Below, piece after piece: positions 23,781-32,512 of a stretch of DNA of 35,849 nucleotides. Each line of letters begins with the position of its first letter. Position 1 is the stretch's first letter. The DNA lies in NCBI RefSeq assembly GCF_014698845.1, contig NZ_JACJTV010000044.1, positions 1-35,849 on the forward strand, in the 5' to 3' direction. Source of the stretch: Coleofasciculus sp. FACHB-1120. Lineage in GTDB: Bacteria > Cyanobacteriota > Cyanobacteriia > Cyanobacteriales > FACHB-T130. The translations under genes were made by a program, and so were the position numbers. The notes under the pieces were generated by a model. That model was not told the origin of the DNA. It saw only the letters and a list, made by a program, of their open reading frames with translations, and made no database searches.

Positions 23781-25289
23781 TTACTTCATATCGTAGCCAA
23801 ACAATTTCGGATCAACTTCTCCTAGTTGCAAGTCGGCTAAACCATACTCTGCCCAGCGTCGTTCCACCATCGCCGCCACATCTGGATCGGATTTCAAAGG
23901 TTCGCCCCATTCATGTTCGGTTTCAGGAGGAATTTTCGTGGTCGCATCAATTCCCATGCGTCCGCCTAAACCAATTTTTTCACTGGCGAAATCCAAAGTA
24001 TCAAAAGGCGTATTCGGCAAAATGAAAACATCACGCACCGGGTCAACTTTGGAACTAATTGCCCACACCACTTGACGCGGATCGCGAATGTTAATGTCCT
24101 TATCTACGACAATCACAAACTTGGTGTAAGTAAACTGAGGTAAAGCACTCCAAAAAGCTAAGGCTGCACGTCGCGCTTGTCCCGGATATGCCTTGTCAAT
24201 GGAAATAATCGCCGCTTTATAACTCAGCGCTTCCATTGGCAGGAAGAAATCAACAATTTCTGAAACTTGTTGCCGCAAAATCGGCGTGTAGATGCGGTTC
24301 AGCGCGATCGCCATCATCGCTTCTTCTTTTGGCGGACGACCGCTAAAAGTTGTCATATATATTGGGTCTTTGCGGTGCGTCATGCACTGGAAGCGAATTA
24401 ACGGCGAATCCTCGACACCGCCGTAATAGCCCATATGATCGCCAAAGGGGCCATCTGACAGCACTTCCCCCGGTGTAATGGTGCCTTCTAGGACAAATTC
24501 CGAGTCGGCTGGCACTTCTAAATCCACCGTCTTACACTTCGCCAACTGCACCCCAGAACCGCCGTAGAGTCCCGCAAACAGCCATTCTGATAAATCGACT
24601 GGAATCGGTGTTGCAGCTGCCATAATGATCAGAGGGTCAACACCGAGTGCGATCGCCACCTCCAACTTTTTCCCCTGTTCCGCCGCCTTGCGTAGATGTC
24701 TGGCACCACCTCGCACCGATAGCCAATGCACCGTCATTGTGTTGCGAGATTGCAGTTGCAGCCGGTACACTCCCACATTCGGCGTACCCGTCTCGCAATC
24801 CTTGGTAATTACCAAGCCCAACGTGATAATCTTGCCAGCATCACCCGAATAAGGACGAATGAGCGGCAATTGGTTCAGATCCAGATCATCGCCTTGGATA
24901 ACCACTTGTTGACAGGCTGGGAAAAAATCGCGCCCCGGTTTCGCCTTCAGCACATCAAATAGCACCTTGCCAAACTCCACCGCCTGAGAAATCTTCTTCG
25001 GTGGCTTCGGCTGTTGCAACATACTCAGCTTTTTGCCCAGTTCCTCCAACTCCAACGGATGCTGCATATTCATCGCCCAGCAAATCCGTTCAACTGTACC
25101 CATCAGGTTCACCGCCACCGGATAAGCTGACCCTTTTACATTTTCAAATAGCAGCCCAGGACCACCGCGTTGTAACATCCGGTTGGAAATCTCAGCAATT
25201 TCCATATCTGGGTCAACGAGGGCATCGATTCTCCGTAACTGCCCTCGTTCTTCCAGTAGCTTGATAAATCCCCGCAAGTCTCTTGCCAT
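23781..25289 (-). CDS. ubiD: UbiD-family decarboxylase
   Basis: A prenylated-FMN-dependent decarboxylase of the UbiD family. In cyanobacteria it is expected to decarboxylate the 4-hydroxy-3-prenylbenzoate intermediate in plastoquinone synthesis. The 502-residue protein matches the family from MARDLRGFIKLLEERG to the end. The conserved NVGVYRLQ arginine (R176) and the acidic active-site loop SDGPFGDHMGYYGG (D279, D284) are present, as are TTFSGRPPKEEAMMA and FVIVVDKDINIRDPRQV. The first acidic residue of the EGPxG(D/E)H loop is Asp rather than Glu. It needs UbiX for its cofactor; no ubiX is in the window. It is divergent from the NYN/LOTUS gene. Confidence 0.9.
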   Translation of the reverse strand: MARDLRGFIKLLEERGQLRRIDALVDPDMEIAEISNRMLQRGGPGLLFENVKGSAYPVAVNLMGTVERICWAMNMQHPLELEELGKKLSMLQQPKPPKKISQAVEFGKVLFDVLKAKPGRDFFPACQQVVIQGDDLDLNQLPLIRPYSGDAGKIITLGLVITKDCETGTPNVGVYRLQLQSRNTMTVHWLSVRGGARHLRKAAEQGKKLEVAIALGVDPLIIMAAATPIPVDLSEWLFAGLYGGSGVQLAKCKTVDLEVPADSEFVLEGTITPGEVLSDGPFGDHMGYYGGVEDSPLIRFQCMTHRKDPIYMTTFSGRPPKEEAMMAIALNRIYTPILRQQVSEIVDFFLPMEALSYKAAIISIDKAYPGQARRAALAFWSALPQFTYTKFVIVVDKDINIRDPRQVVWAISSKVDPVRDVFILPNTPFDTLDFASEKIGLGGRMGIDATTKIPPETEHEWGEPLKSDPDVAAMVERRWAEYGLADLQLGEVDPKLFGYDMK

Positions 25290-25403
25290 AGTAAAGATTA
25301 AGAAGTATGAAGCACTTTCTTTTATTATGAGGGGAATCCTAACACTAGGAGTGCCCCCTAGAGACTTCAGGGGTAAGCCGCCTCAATATAACCCCAAAAA
25401 ACT

Positions 25404-27149
25404 ATGCCAGATAACGTTCGCGTGACCTCGGTAAATGATTCTGCTGTTATTAATGAAATTAGCTTCTGTATCTATCAAGCCATTATTTTCATTCAGCAAC
25501 AGCAGCCCAAATTATTAACTGAAAAGTACCGGAATGTTCCCTGGAGTGATGCGCCTTATCAATCCTCTTTCCTATTAAAACTGCAAACAGAACTCAACAA
25601 AGCACCTGATAGAGATGCACTAATTAAAACAGTACGAAAATTACTGCAATTAATCTTAACCCCTCAATGTTTAGAATTACCGATATCTATTAAATTAATA
25701 GAAAAACTTCGTATTTTAATCGATTCAGCATCTGAAAGAGATTCTAGAAATGGATCGGCCTTTTCACCTCCACCAGAAGCGCCACGAGTGCTGATTCCAG
25801 AGCAACATATCGCGATTTTGCTTTTGGACGCTGAAAACTTACAACTCGATACCGAAACAGAAAAGTTTTTAACAACCCTCTGCACTTACTTTATCCAAGT
25901 TAAAATTGCCTTTGCAAATTGGCGACGTATGGGTAAATTAGATGCGGAATTGCATGAACGTGGCTATGATTTAATTCACGTTCCTGCTGGTAGGGATAAC
26001 GCTGATGGAAAAATGATAGCAGTTGGCTTATCAATCCGCGAACATTACCCAAAAGTTAAAGAAGTCTTAGTTTGTTCATCAGATACGGTGATGACCAATC
26101 TTTGCAACCATCTTCAGAAATACGGATTAACGGTATATCGGGTTTTTCGACAGGGTTCTAATATAACCGTATCTAACTATAAAACAGGTAAAATTGAAAG
26201 TTATACGCCCAAAGACTTACCAGTTATCCCACCATTAATGCAATGTATTAGTTATTTAAAAGCGTTGCTTGTCGAAGAACAAGAACGGACTAAAATTCAG
26301 TGGGTAAAGTTATCTGCCCTATCTCAGCTATTTTACGAAAAGTACGAAATTACTATCAATCAAGTTGTTGATACTTATAGTCCCGGTAAGACTGATAAAG
26401 ATATTTTCATAGATAAACCCTCTGATTTTGTAGTACATCAACTCCCCGAAACTGCTGAGATATATATCAATCTATTTAAAATCGGTCAAATGACCAAAAC
26501 GACTAAACAAGATCCAGAGTTGAAAACTGATAAAACTCAAGCCGGGAATCAGACTTTAGTTGAACCACAAAAAGCGCCAGAAAATCCTAAACTTGAACAG
26601 CAATCAGACGATAAACTTCAACCTTTATCTACTATCACTTCTCTAGCAGAACTAGAAAATGCAGTTGTAAAGGTTATTCAGGCAATGCACGCGCAATCTT
26701 TAGACGCAAAAGTATTAACAGGATCGCTAGGTGGAGAATTCAGTAAAGTGTATGGTGAATCCCCGACTGCATTAGTTAAAAAACTCAAGCCGGGTACTAA
26801 TTTTACCCAGTTTTTACAGTCGTGTTCTACGTTAAAAGTGGAAAAAAATGGGCAAGGTTATCAGGTAGCGATCGCTCACGCCTCTTCATCTAAAATTAAC
26901 TCCTGTCTTGAGCTGGAACAAGTGTTATTCAATATATTGAATACGCTAACGGGTGAGTCCTCAAAAAACTATATTCCCCTAGAAAGTTTAGGAGGAGAAT
27001 TTCATAAAAAATACAATCAACCAATCTCTGAAATTATCAAACACTTCAATCCAGAAGGTAGCTTCACTCAATTTTTAAAGTCTTGTCGTTGCTTCAAAGT
27101 AGAGAAAACCAATAAAGGCTATCAAGTAGCGATCGCTCAAAACTCCTAA
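25404..27149 (+). CDS. NYN-domain nuclease with LOTUS/OST-HTH repeats
   Basis: 581 residues. A helical amino-terminal region precedes a NYN (PIN-like) RNase domain at about 135-255: LLLDAENLQ (D142), RDNADGKM (D198/D201), VCSSDTVMTNL (D227) and KYGLTVYRVFR. Three winged-helix units of the LOTUS/OST-HTH type follow, at about 278-360, 412-492 and 500-578. The last two are clearly homologous (SLGGEF.K.Y, F.P....FTQFL.SC, KVEK...GYQVAIA). A charged linker (about 362-410) separates the first from the other two. NYN proteins are predicted endoribonucleases and LOTUS domains bind RNA, so an RNA-processing or RNA-surveillance role is likely. The target is unknown. Confidence 0.82.
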   Translation: MPDNVRVTSVNDSAVINEISFCIYQAIIFIQQQQPKLLTEKYRNVPWSDAPYQSSFLLKLQTELNKAPDRDALIKTVRKLLQLILTPQCLELPISIKLIEKLRILIDSASERDSRNGSAFSPPPEAPRVLIPEQHIAILLLDAENLQLDTETEKFLTTLCTYFIQVKIAFANWRRMGKLDAELHERGYDLIHVPAGRDNADGKMIAVGLSIREHYPKVKEVLVCSSDTVMTNLCNHLQKYGLTVYRVFRQGSNITVSNYKTGKIESYTPKDLPVIPPLMQCISYLKALLVEEQERTKIQWVKLSALSQLFYEKYEITINQVVDTYSPGKTDKDIFIDKPSDFVVHQLPETAEIYINLFKIGQMTKTTKQDPELKTDKTQAGNQTLVEPQKAPENPKLEQQSDDKLQPLSTITSLAELENAVVKVIQAMHAQSLDAKVLTGSLGGEFSKVYGESPTALVKKLKPGTNFTQFLQSCSTLKVEKNGQGYQVAIAHASSSKINSCLELEQVLFNILNTLTGESSKNYIPLESLGGEFHKKYNQPISEIIKHFNPEGSFTQFLKSCRCFKVEKTNKGYQVAIAQNS

Positions 27150-27191
27150 ATCAAAAGTCAATCCAATTGCCTATCTTAAGCGAATTAATTC

Positions 27192-28664
27192 TTAGATGCC
27201 AAAAAGGCTTTGAATTCGTTGGCGGATTCGGATTAAAGGAGTCTGTTCCGACACTTCTTCTGTCAGTAGCCCCAAATCTCGTAATGCCTGTTGCCGTTCT
27301 GATAATTTTTGGGCAATCTGATCGGCTAACTCCTGATGAGTGACTAAAAGCTTTTGTAAATCGTTGCGGTCTACGACAAACAAAATCGCATCTTCCACAG
27401 TCCGAACGGTTGCAGAACGCGGAGTTCCCAGTAATAAAGAAATTTCTCCAAAAAATTCGCCTTTGTGAAGCGTTGCAATATATTTCTCTGCTTTTTGAGA
27501 AAACACTTCTACAGAGCCAGTCAAAATAATATAGAATGAATCGCCGGGGTCATTTTCTTGACAAACAACCTGTCCGTTTGGAAACAGTTGTCGATATCCG
27601 TACTCAATCAATTGCCGCAGTTCTAAATCCGTACACGACTCAAAGAAAGTAACTCTTCGCAACAAATCACGCAGCGTCCAGTTATCGGGGGATTTGGCAA
27701 GAACTTTGGTGTTGGGTGTGATGGGGTTATCGGGCGAATTGACTTTGCCATTAGGAACATCTGTAGCACTGGTTTTCTGAAACCGATGCGTTATATCTTC
27801 TAAATTGCGAATGTGTATATCTCGTTGGGGAAAAGGAATTTCGATTCCTCGGTTGCGGAATTCATGCTCAATCGAAAAATTTAAAGAGCTTTTAATGGGA
27901 TCGCTACCTTGCGGTCGATCGATCCAAACTAATAGCTCAAAATCTAAAGAACTTTCCCCAAAACCTTTAAACCAAACTTTGGGAGCCGGAGAAGATAAAA
28001 CGCCGGGTTCCATTCGAGCCGCCGCTAAAAGTGCCTCTGTAACTAATATGGGTTCGCTCCCATAGGCAACTCCAATCGGGATATGGATGCGACACTTTGG
28101 GTCTTTATAGGTCCAGTTAATAATATGGTTTTCAACAAAGCGAACATTGGGAACGATGACAAAAACGCCATCCAGTGTCCGAACAATCGTAGAACGAATA
28201 GAAATATTTTCTACAGTTCCTAAAAGACCATCTACTTCAATAAAGTCTCCGACTCTAATCGGTTGTTCAAAAAGTAGCGTCAATCCACTGATAAAGTTGC
28301 TGGATAGATTTTGTAACCCGAATCCCAACCCAATCCCAATCACTCCAGCGAATACCGTTAGAGAACTCAGGTTGATGCCTGCCGTTTGCAGGACAATCAT
28401 AAATCCAAAACCTGCTAAAAGGTAGCCGATGACCGCTGCGATCGCTTCTCGCGTTCCCCGATCCAACTTCACCCGCACCAGAATTTTTCGCTTAATCCAC
28501 TCGCTGATAGCGCGAGAAGCCATAAAGACAGCGATCGCTAACAAAATCAGTTGGACAATCGAACCGAGAGAAAGACGGGTGTTACCGATTTCAAAAAGCG
28601 GGGTTGTAAATAGCTGGGATAAGCCAGCAAATATTTCCCCTGCCGCTTTGACTATCCAATCCAT
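27192..28664 (-). CDS. MscS-type channel with cyclic-nucleotide-binding domain
   Basis: 490 residues. Membrane helices at about 28-50, 70-90 and 95-125 end in the pore helix VIGIGLGFGLQNLSSNFISG. An MscS beta domain (FEQPIRVGDFIEVDGLLGTVENI) and alpha-beta domain follow to about 300. A linker then leads to a cyclic-nucleotide-binding domain at about 340-450, with the phosphate-binding cassette FFGEISLLLGTPRSATVRT. This is the bacterial cyclic-nucleotide-gated MscS-like layout. The ligand (cAMP or cGMP) and the degree of tension gating cannot be predicted. It is convergent with the NYN/LOTUS gene. Confidence 0.88.
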   Translation of the reverse strand: MDWIVKAAGEIFAGLSQLFTTPLFEIGNTRLSLGSIVQLILLAIAVFMASRAISEWIKRKILVRVKLDRGTREAIAAVIGYLLAGFGFMIVLQTAGINLSSLTVFAGVIGIGLGFGLQNLSSNFISGLTLLFEQPIRVGDFIEVDGLLGTVENISIRSTIVRTLDGVFVIVPNVRFVENHIINWTYKDPKCRIHIPIGVAYGSEPILVTEALLAAARMEPGVLSSPAPKVWFKGFGESSLDFELLVWIDRPQGSDPIKSSLNFSIEHEFRNRGIEIPFPQRDIHIRNLEDITHRFQKTSATDVPNGKVNSPDNPITPNTKVLAKSPDNWTLRDLLRRVTFFESCTDLELRQLIEYGYRQLFPNGQVVCQENDPGDSFYIILTGSVEVFSQKAEKYIATLHKGEFFGEISLLLGTPRSATVRTVEDAILFVVDRNDLQKLLVTHQELADQIAQKLSERQQALRDLGLLTEEVSEQTPLIRIRQRIQSLFGI

Positions 28665-28996
28665 GATTTACTCAACCTGAAGCAGGAACTCTCACGCACT
28701 TTGTCCATCTCAGCCTCGATTTTTACGAAATGTCAAGGTTTTGCCTGGGAAATCTGCTCATTTTCTCGTTTTCTGCTTTGAGGCTCTACCAGGAAATGCT
28801 TACTGAATAGGCTGCTGCCGCGCTTACAAGCTGTTACGCTTCCCACCCTCTTCCTAGACTTTCTCGGCGATTGCGGGACGTAAGAGCCTCCTGAGAGCGT
28901 TCTTGGGCGTCTCCCTGGAAACGAGAAATAACTGGTTTGAGCAGAATGAATCGCGGTCAGTATGATGGGAGAAGATGTAAAGAAATGTAAAGGAAT
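28665..28996. other. Divergent intergenic region
   Basis: It separates the divergent MscS-CNB and SDR genes. It contains scattered pieces such as GAGGCTCTACCAGGAAATGC (28780s) and CCCTGGAAACGAGAAAT (28913s), which resemble degraded dispersed repeats. AAAGGAAT just before 28997 is a good ribosome-binding site for the SDR. A minus-strand frame across this region has no protein-like features. Confidence 0.5.
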
Positions 28997-29698
28997 ATGC
29001 AAGATAAAGTCGTTGTCATCGTCGGTGCCACCGGCGGGATTGGTTCCGCCTTAACTCGCAAACTGGCACCAATGGGGGCGCGGTTGGTACTGGCAGCAAG
29101 AGATAGCACTCGGTTGGAAAACTTGGCATCTGGACTTCCCCAAGCCTTAACCGTACCTACAGATATTACTAAACCCCAGCAGGTGGAGACGCTAATGGAA
29201 AAAGCGATCGCCCACTTTGGTCAAATTGATGTTTTAGTCAATGCGGCGGGCGCTGGCGTAATGAAGCAGTACAACCAGTTAGAACCCGCAGATTTAGACG
29301 CCATGCTCGACGTGAACTTAAAAGGCAGTTTCTACACCTGTCAGGCAGCAGCGGAGGCGATGAAGGAGCATAAAAGCGGTCATATCTGCAATGTGGTAGG
29401 GATTCTGGGCAAACACTCAATGGCGATGGCAGCAGCTTACTGTGCCTCGAAGTTTGGCGTCGTGGGTTTCAGTAAGTGTATGGCAGATGAGCTGAAGCGC
29501 TTCGGCATCAAGTTTACCCTGTTCTACTTTGGCGGCGTTGATTCTCCTTTTTGGGACAATGTCAGCCTAAAAGTCGATCGAAAAAAGATGCTTAGCCCTG
29601 AAACAGCGGCGAATGCCATTTTGTTCGCACTCACCGCCGATCCGCAAGCGGTGCCGATGGAAATTAATATTCAACCAGAAAGCCACCTGTTTTTCTAA
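28997..29698 (+). CDS. SDR-family protein lacking the catalytic serine
   Basis: A 233-residue Rossmann-fold SDR with cofactor motif VGATGGIGSA (9-18), VNAAG (81-85), and Y148/K152 in YCASK. The residue 13 before the tyrosine, normally the catalytic serine, is Gly135 (NVVGILGK). The protein may therefore be a weak reductase, use another residue, or have a binding role. It is otherwise complete. AAAGGA supports the start. The HPPD gene follows on the same strand after about 225 bases. Confidence 0.82.
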   Translation: MQDKVVVIVGATGGIGSALTRKLAPMGARLVLAARDSTRLENLASGLPQALTVPTDITKPQQVETLMEKAIAHFGQIDVLVNAAGAGVMKQYNQLEPADLDAMLDVNLKGSFYTCQAAAEAMKEHKSGHICNVVGILGKHSMAMAAAYCASKFGVVGFSKCMADELKRFGIKFTLFYFGGVDSPFWDNVSLKVDRKKMLSPETAANAILFALTADPQAVPMEINIQPESHLFF

Positions 29699-29924
29699 AT
29701 CGTCATCGCGAACTCAGTACACCACGTATAAAATCTGCTGTTTTTTACTGGCTCTGTGCTACTGTTGCCATCTCCCACTCAGTCCTTGACATAGCCAGGG
29801 AAACCCAGATCCTAAAACACTCAGCACTTTATCAAAGGAGGGATTCTTTCTCAAGAATGACCTGTAAATGCCAGGAAGAGGGCAAAATTTACACTCAGGT
29901 AGAGCTGCTCAGACTGGATAAACC

Positions 29925-31046
29925 ATGAAAATTGACCACGTTCACTTCTATGTTGAAGATGCCAAAGCGTCGCGCGACTGGTTTGTGCTACTGCTAGGGT
30001 TTCAAGCAGTAGCCGCTGGGGTAAGCGACCACACTCGCACAGAAGTGGTCAGAAGCGGCTCAGTCTATTTTTTGCTATCTTCACCCCTGACATCGGCGAG
30101 TCCCGTTGCCCAGTTTCTGCACCAACATCCTCCCGGTGTTGCTGACATTGCTTTTAGCGTTTCTGATGTGGAAGCGGTGATGACGAAGGCGGTCAATGGG
30201 GGCGCTAAAGTGTTGCAACCCATCCAGGAACAACCGGGTAAGGTCTTGCTGAAGTGGGGCAAGATTGCTGCTTGGGGTTCTTTGAGTCATACCTTGATAG
30301 AAAGGCAGCCTAGGTTTGTTGAGCGCCAAAATAGAGGTTTTATTTGCACTTTTCCCCAGCTTGACTGGGATGGCGGAAAAGTCTTATGGGATGAGGATTC
30401 CGAGCAGTTAGATGGCAGGGGCAACACCGGCTTCGTGTTTGGCGGCATCGATCATGTTGTGCTGAATGTGGCGGCTGGGGACTTGGATCGGGCAGTTGCT
30501 TGGTATGAAAAGACGCTGGCGTTGATACCTCAGCAGTCGTTTGCGATTCAAACCGAGCGTTCGGGACTGCACAGTAAGGTGATGCTTCATCCGGATGGTT
30601 GGGTCAAGTTACCGATTAATCAGCCCGCATCTGCAAATTCCCAAATTCAGGAATTTTTGGAGGTGAATCGGGGGCCAGGAGTTCAGCATATTGCTTTGCA
30701 AACGCCCAATATTGTGAATGCGATCGCTTATCTCCGTCAACGCGGTCTACCCTTTCTGCAAGTCCCCCGCTCCTACTACACTCAACTACTTCACCGGCAA
30801 GGACTTCAGCTATCGGAGGCCGAAATTCAGGAAATTGCGGTGCAACAAATTTTGGTGGATTGGGAGGAAAACTCTCCCGAAGCGTTGCTACTGCAAATCT
30901 TCACTCAACCGATTTTTGAACAACCTACTTTCTTCTTTGAGTTAATTGAGCGCCGCTTACAGGCACGGGGTTTTGGGGAAGGCAACTTTCGCGCTCTTTT
31001 TGAAGCGATTGAACGAGAGCAGATGAAGCGAGGTAGCCTGTATTGA
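29925..31046 (+). CDS. hppD: 4-hydroxyphenylpyruvate dioxygenase
   Basis: HPPD converts 4-hydroxyphenylpyruvate to homogentisate, the head-group precursor of tocopherols in cyanobacteria. The 373-residue protein has two VOC-type halves. The Fe(II) ligands are H177 in IDHVVLNV, H255 in GVQHIALQT and E339 in FFFELIERR. The carboxy-terminal FGEGNFRALFEAIEREQ segment is the gating helix typical of HPPD. The length agrees with bacterial HPPDs of 350-380. It is not in an operon with other tocopherol genes here; the HAD gene follows about 80 bases later. Confidence 0.92.
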   Translation: MKIDHVHFYVEDAKASRDWFVLLLGFQAVAAGVSDHTRTEVVRSGSVYFLLSSPLTSASPVAQFLHQHPPGVADIAFSVSDVEAVMTKAVNGGAKVLQPIQEQPGKVLLKWGKIAAWGSLSHTLIERQPRFVERQNRGFICTFPQLDWDGGKVLWDEDSEQLDGRGNTGFVFGGIDHVVLNVAAGDLDRAVAWYEKTLALIPQQSFAIQTERSGLHSKVMLHPDGWVKLPINQPASANSQIQEFLEVNRGPGVQHIALQTPNIVNAIAYLRQRGLPFLQVPRSYYTQLLHRQGLQLSEAEIQEIAVQQILVDWEENSPEALLLQIFTQPIFEQPTFFFELIERRLQARGFGEGNFRALFEAIEREQMKRGSLY

Positions 31047-31125
31047 GGAACCTATCGGCAGGCAGGTAAAAAGGGGGTAATTTGTGATTAATCTTAGTCA
31101 TATAGATTAACCCCTGCGTCTAAAA

Positions 31126-31854
31126 ATGTTAAGAATTATCAGTGACTTCGACGGCCCAATTATGGACGTTTCGGAGCGATATTACCAAGTTTACCAGTTT
31201 TGTTTGGAACAGACGCGGCGGGAAGACCAGTCAGTGCGTCAGATGTCTAAGGAGGAGTTTTGGGCTTTGAAGCGATCGCGCGTCCCAGAACGAAAAATCG
31301 GGATGCTTTCCGGTCTTGATGAAGATCAAGCCCAAGCATTTGCAGCACTGCGGCGTCAAACCGTGCATACGATGCCTTATCTAGTTTATGACGCGCTGGC
31401 ACCCGGAGCCGTTGACGCCCTAGAGAAAATACAGCAAGCAGGCGTCGATTTGGTGGTAATGACCATGCGCCGTCAACGGGAGTTAGATTATGCTTTTGGT
31501 CGCTACGACTTAGAGCGATTTTTCCCCCAAAATCGGTGCTACCACCTGGCTAACGACTACGTGAAGACTCGTGACATCGACGACAAACCGCTACTCATGG
31601 AACGTGCGATCGCCGAATTGCCTCCCGCTTCTAACGTGTGGATGATCGGCGATACCGAGGCTGATATAATTGCCGCAAAAAACCACGGCGTCAAGGTCAT
31701 CGGGGTTTTGTGCGGGATACGCGATCGCGAACAACTTAAGCTATACCAGCCAGACGCGATCGTAAACAACCTCGGTGAAGCCGTGGATTTCGTATTGAGT
31801 CAGCCGCTGACTGAAGAATTAAACATAAAAAATGAAAAATTAAAAAGTCTCTGA
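31126..31854 (+). CDS. HAD-superfamily hydrolase
   Basis: 242 residues with HAD motif I DFDGP (D7, D9), motif II VMTMRR, motif III at DDKPLLMERAI and motif IV MIGDTEADIIAAKN. A helical cap domain lies between residues 15 and 90. It is probably a phosphatase acting on a small phosphorylated metabolite (phosphoglycolate-phosphatase-like); the substrate is unknown. It may be cotranscribed with HPPD. Its carboxy-terminal tail (NIKNEKLKSL) is encoded by an A/T-rich inverted repeat and is probably dispensable. Confidence 0.82.
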   Translation: MLRIISDFDGPIMDVSERYYQVYQFCLEQTRREDQSVRQMSKEEFWALKRSRVPERKIGMLSGLDEDQAQAFAALRRQTVHTMPYLVYDALAPGAVDALEKIQQAGVDLVVMTMRRQRELDYAFGRYDLERFFPQNRCYHLANDYVKTRDIDDKPLLMERAIAELPPASNVWMIGDTEADIIAAKNHGVKVIGVLCGIRDREQLKLYQPDAIVNNLGEAVDFVLSQPLTEELNIKNEKLKSL

Positions 31855-31873
31855 TTAACTCTTAATTTTTCAT
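31832..31873. terminator. A/T-rich inverted repeat between convergent genes
   Basis: ATGAAAAATTAA (31832-31843) and TTAATTTTTCAT (31862-31873) are exact inverted repeats around an 18-base loop. They overlap the 3' end of the HAD gene and lie just beyond the CPP1-like stop. The element may serve as a bidirectional terminator, though the stem is A/T-rich. Confidence 0.55.
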
Positions 31874-31888
31874 GATTAATTCTTAGCT

Positions 31889-32512
31889 CTAGCGCAGAAA
31901 GCTACTAACCAGCCAGAGAATAATAAACGTCACCACCGTGACGAATTTATCTGGTGTCAATCCGATATTAGAAATTTGCGTCATCAGCACATTATCGAGC
32001 AGCGTTCCCAATCCAATCCCCACGAACAACCCCAGCAGCGTCAGCAGGAAAGCGCGACCAAATTTCCGCTCTTTGCGATTGACCAAAAATAAACTTAATC
32101 CTGCCCCTAACGCCATATTCAACGGCAGCGTCGAATCATTGGTGCCTGGATAGACTGTAATGGCGCTCAATGCCAAGAATAAGCCGCTAGGCCACGCCAC
32201 CTCTTGTAAGCTGGGCGTATCAATCAGATTTTGCAACCAAGCTGGGGAACGGTTAACCGGGGGAGGTGCAAAAGTGGGAGGAGGCGCGATCGCCCGCTCT
32301 GGAAACCGAATCCGTTCCGGAACCTTAATTTTTCCCTCTTGGCGCATCCTCAGACGTTCCATTAAAATCGCATCGTAGGCCGTCTCCATCGCTTCCAGAA
32401 GCTCCTTCTCGCCATGATGCTCTTGAAGAAGGCGCTTGCGGGTCTCCTGAATTTCCTCAAAAGTTGCGTCTTCTGACAGTCCAAGCTTTTCGTAGGGATT
32501 TTGCTCGCTCAT
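31889..32512 (-). CDS. CPP1-like J-domain-related membrane protein
   Basis: 207 residues. The amino-terminal 50 resemble a DnaJ J domain (PYEKLGLSEDATFEEIQETR, AMETAYDAILMERL) but lack the HPD tripeptide needed to stimulate Hsp70. After a proline-rich linker (about 75-88) come three or four membrane helices (about 106-205). This is the CPP1-like family shared by cyanobacteria and chloroplasts. The plant member is described as a chaperone for protochlorophyllide oxidoreductase; the cyanobacterial role is not firmly established. GGGAGG six bases before the ATG fixes the start. It converges with the HAD gene. Confidence 0.87.
   Translation of the reverse strand: MSEQNPYEKLGLSEDATFEEIQETRKRLLQEHHGEKELLEAMETAYDAILMERLRMRQEGKIKVPERIRFPERAIAPPPTFAPPPVNRSPAWLQNLIDTPSLQEVAWPSGLFLALSAITVYPGTNDSTLPLNMALGAGLSLFLVNRKERKFGRAFLLTLLGLFVGIGLGTLLDNVLMTQISNIGLTPDKFVTVVTFIILWLVSSFLR

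Noticed and set aside
28733-29002. Minus-strand open frame of 89 codons between the MscS and SDR genes
   Set aside because: It overlaps the SDR start and is made of degraded repeat-like sequence.
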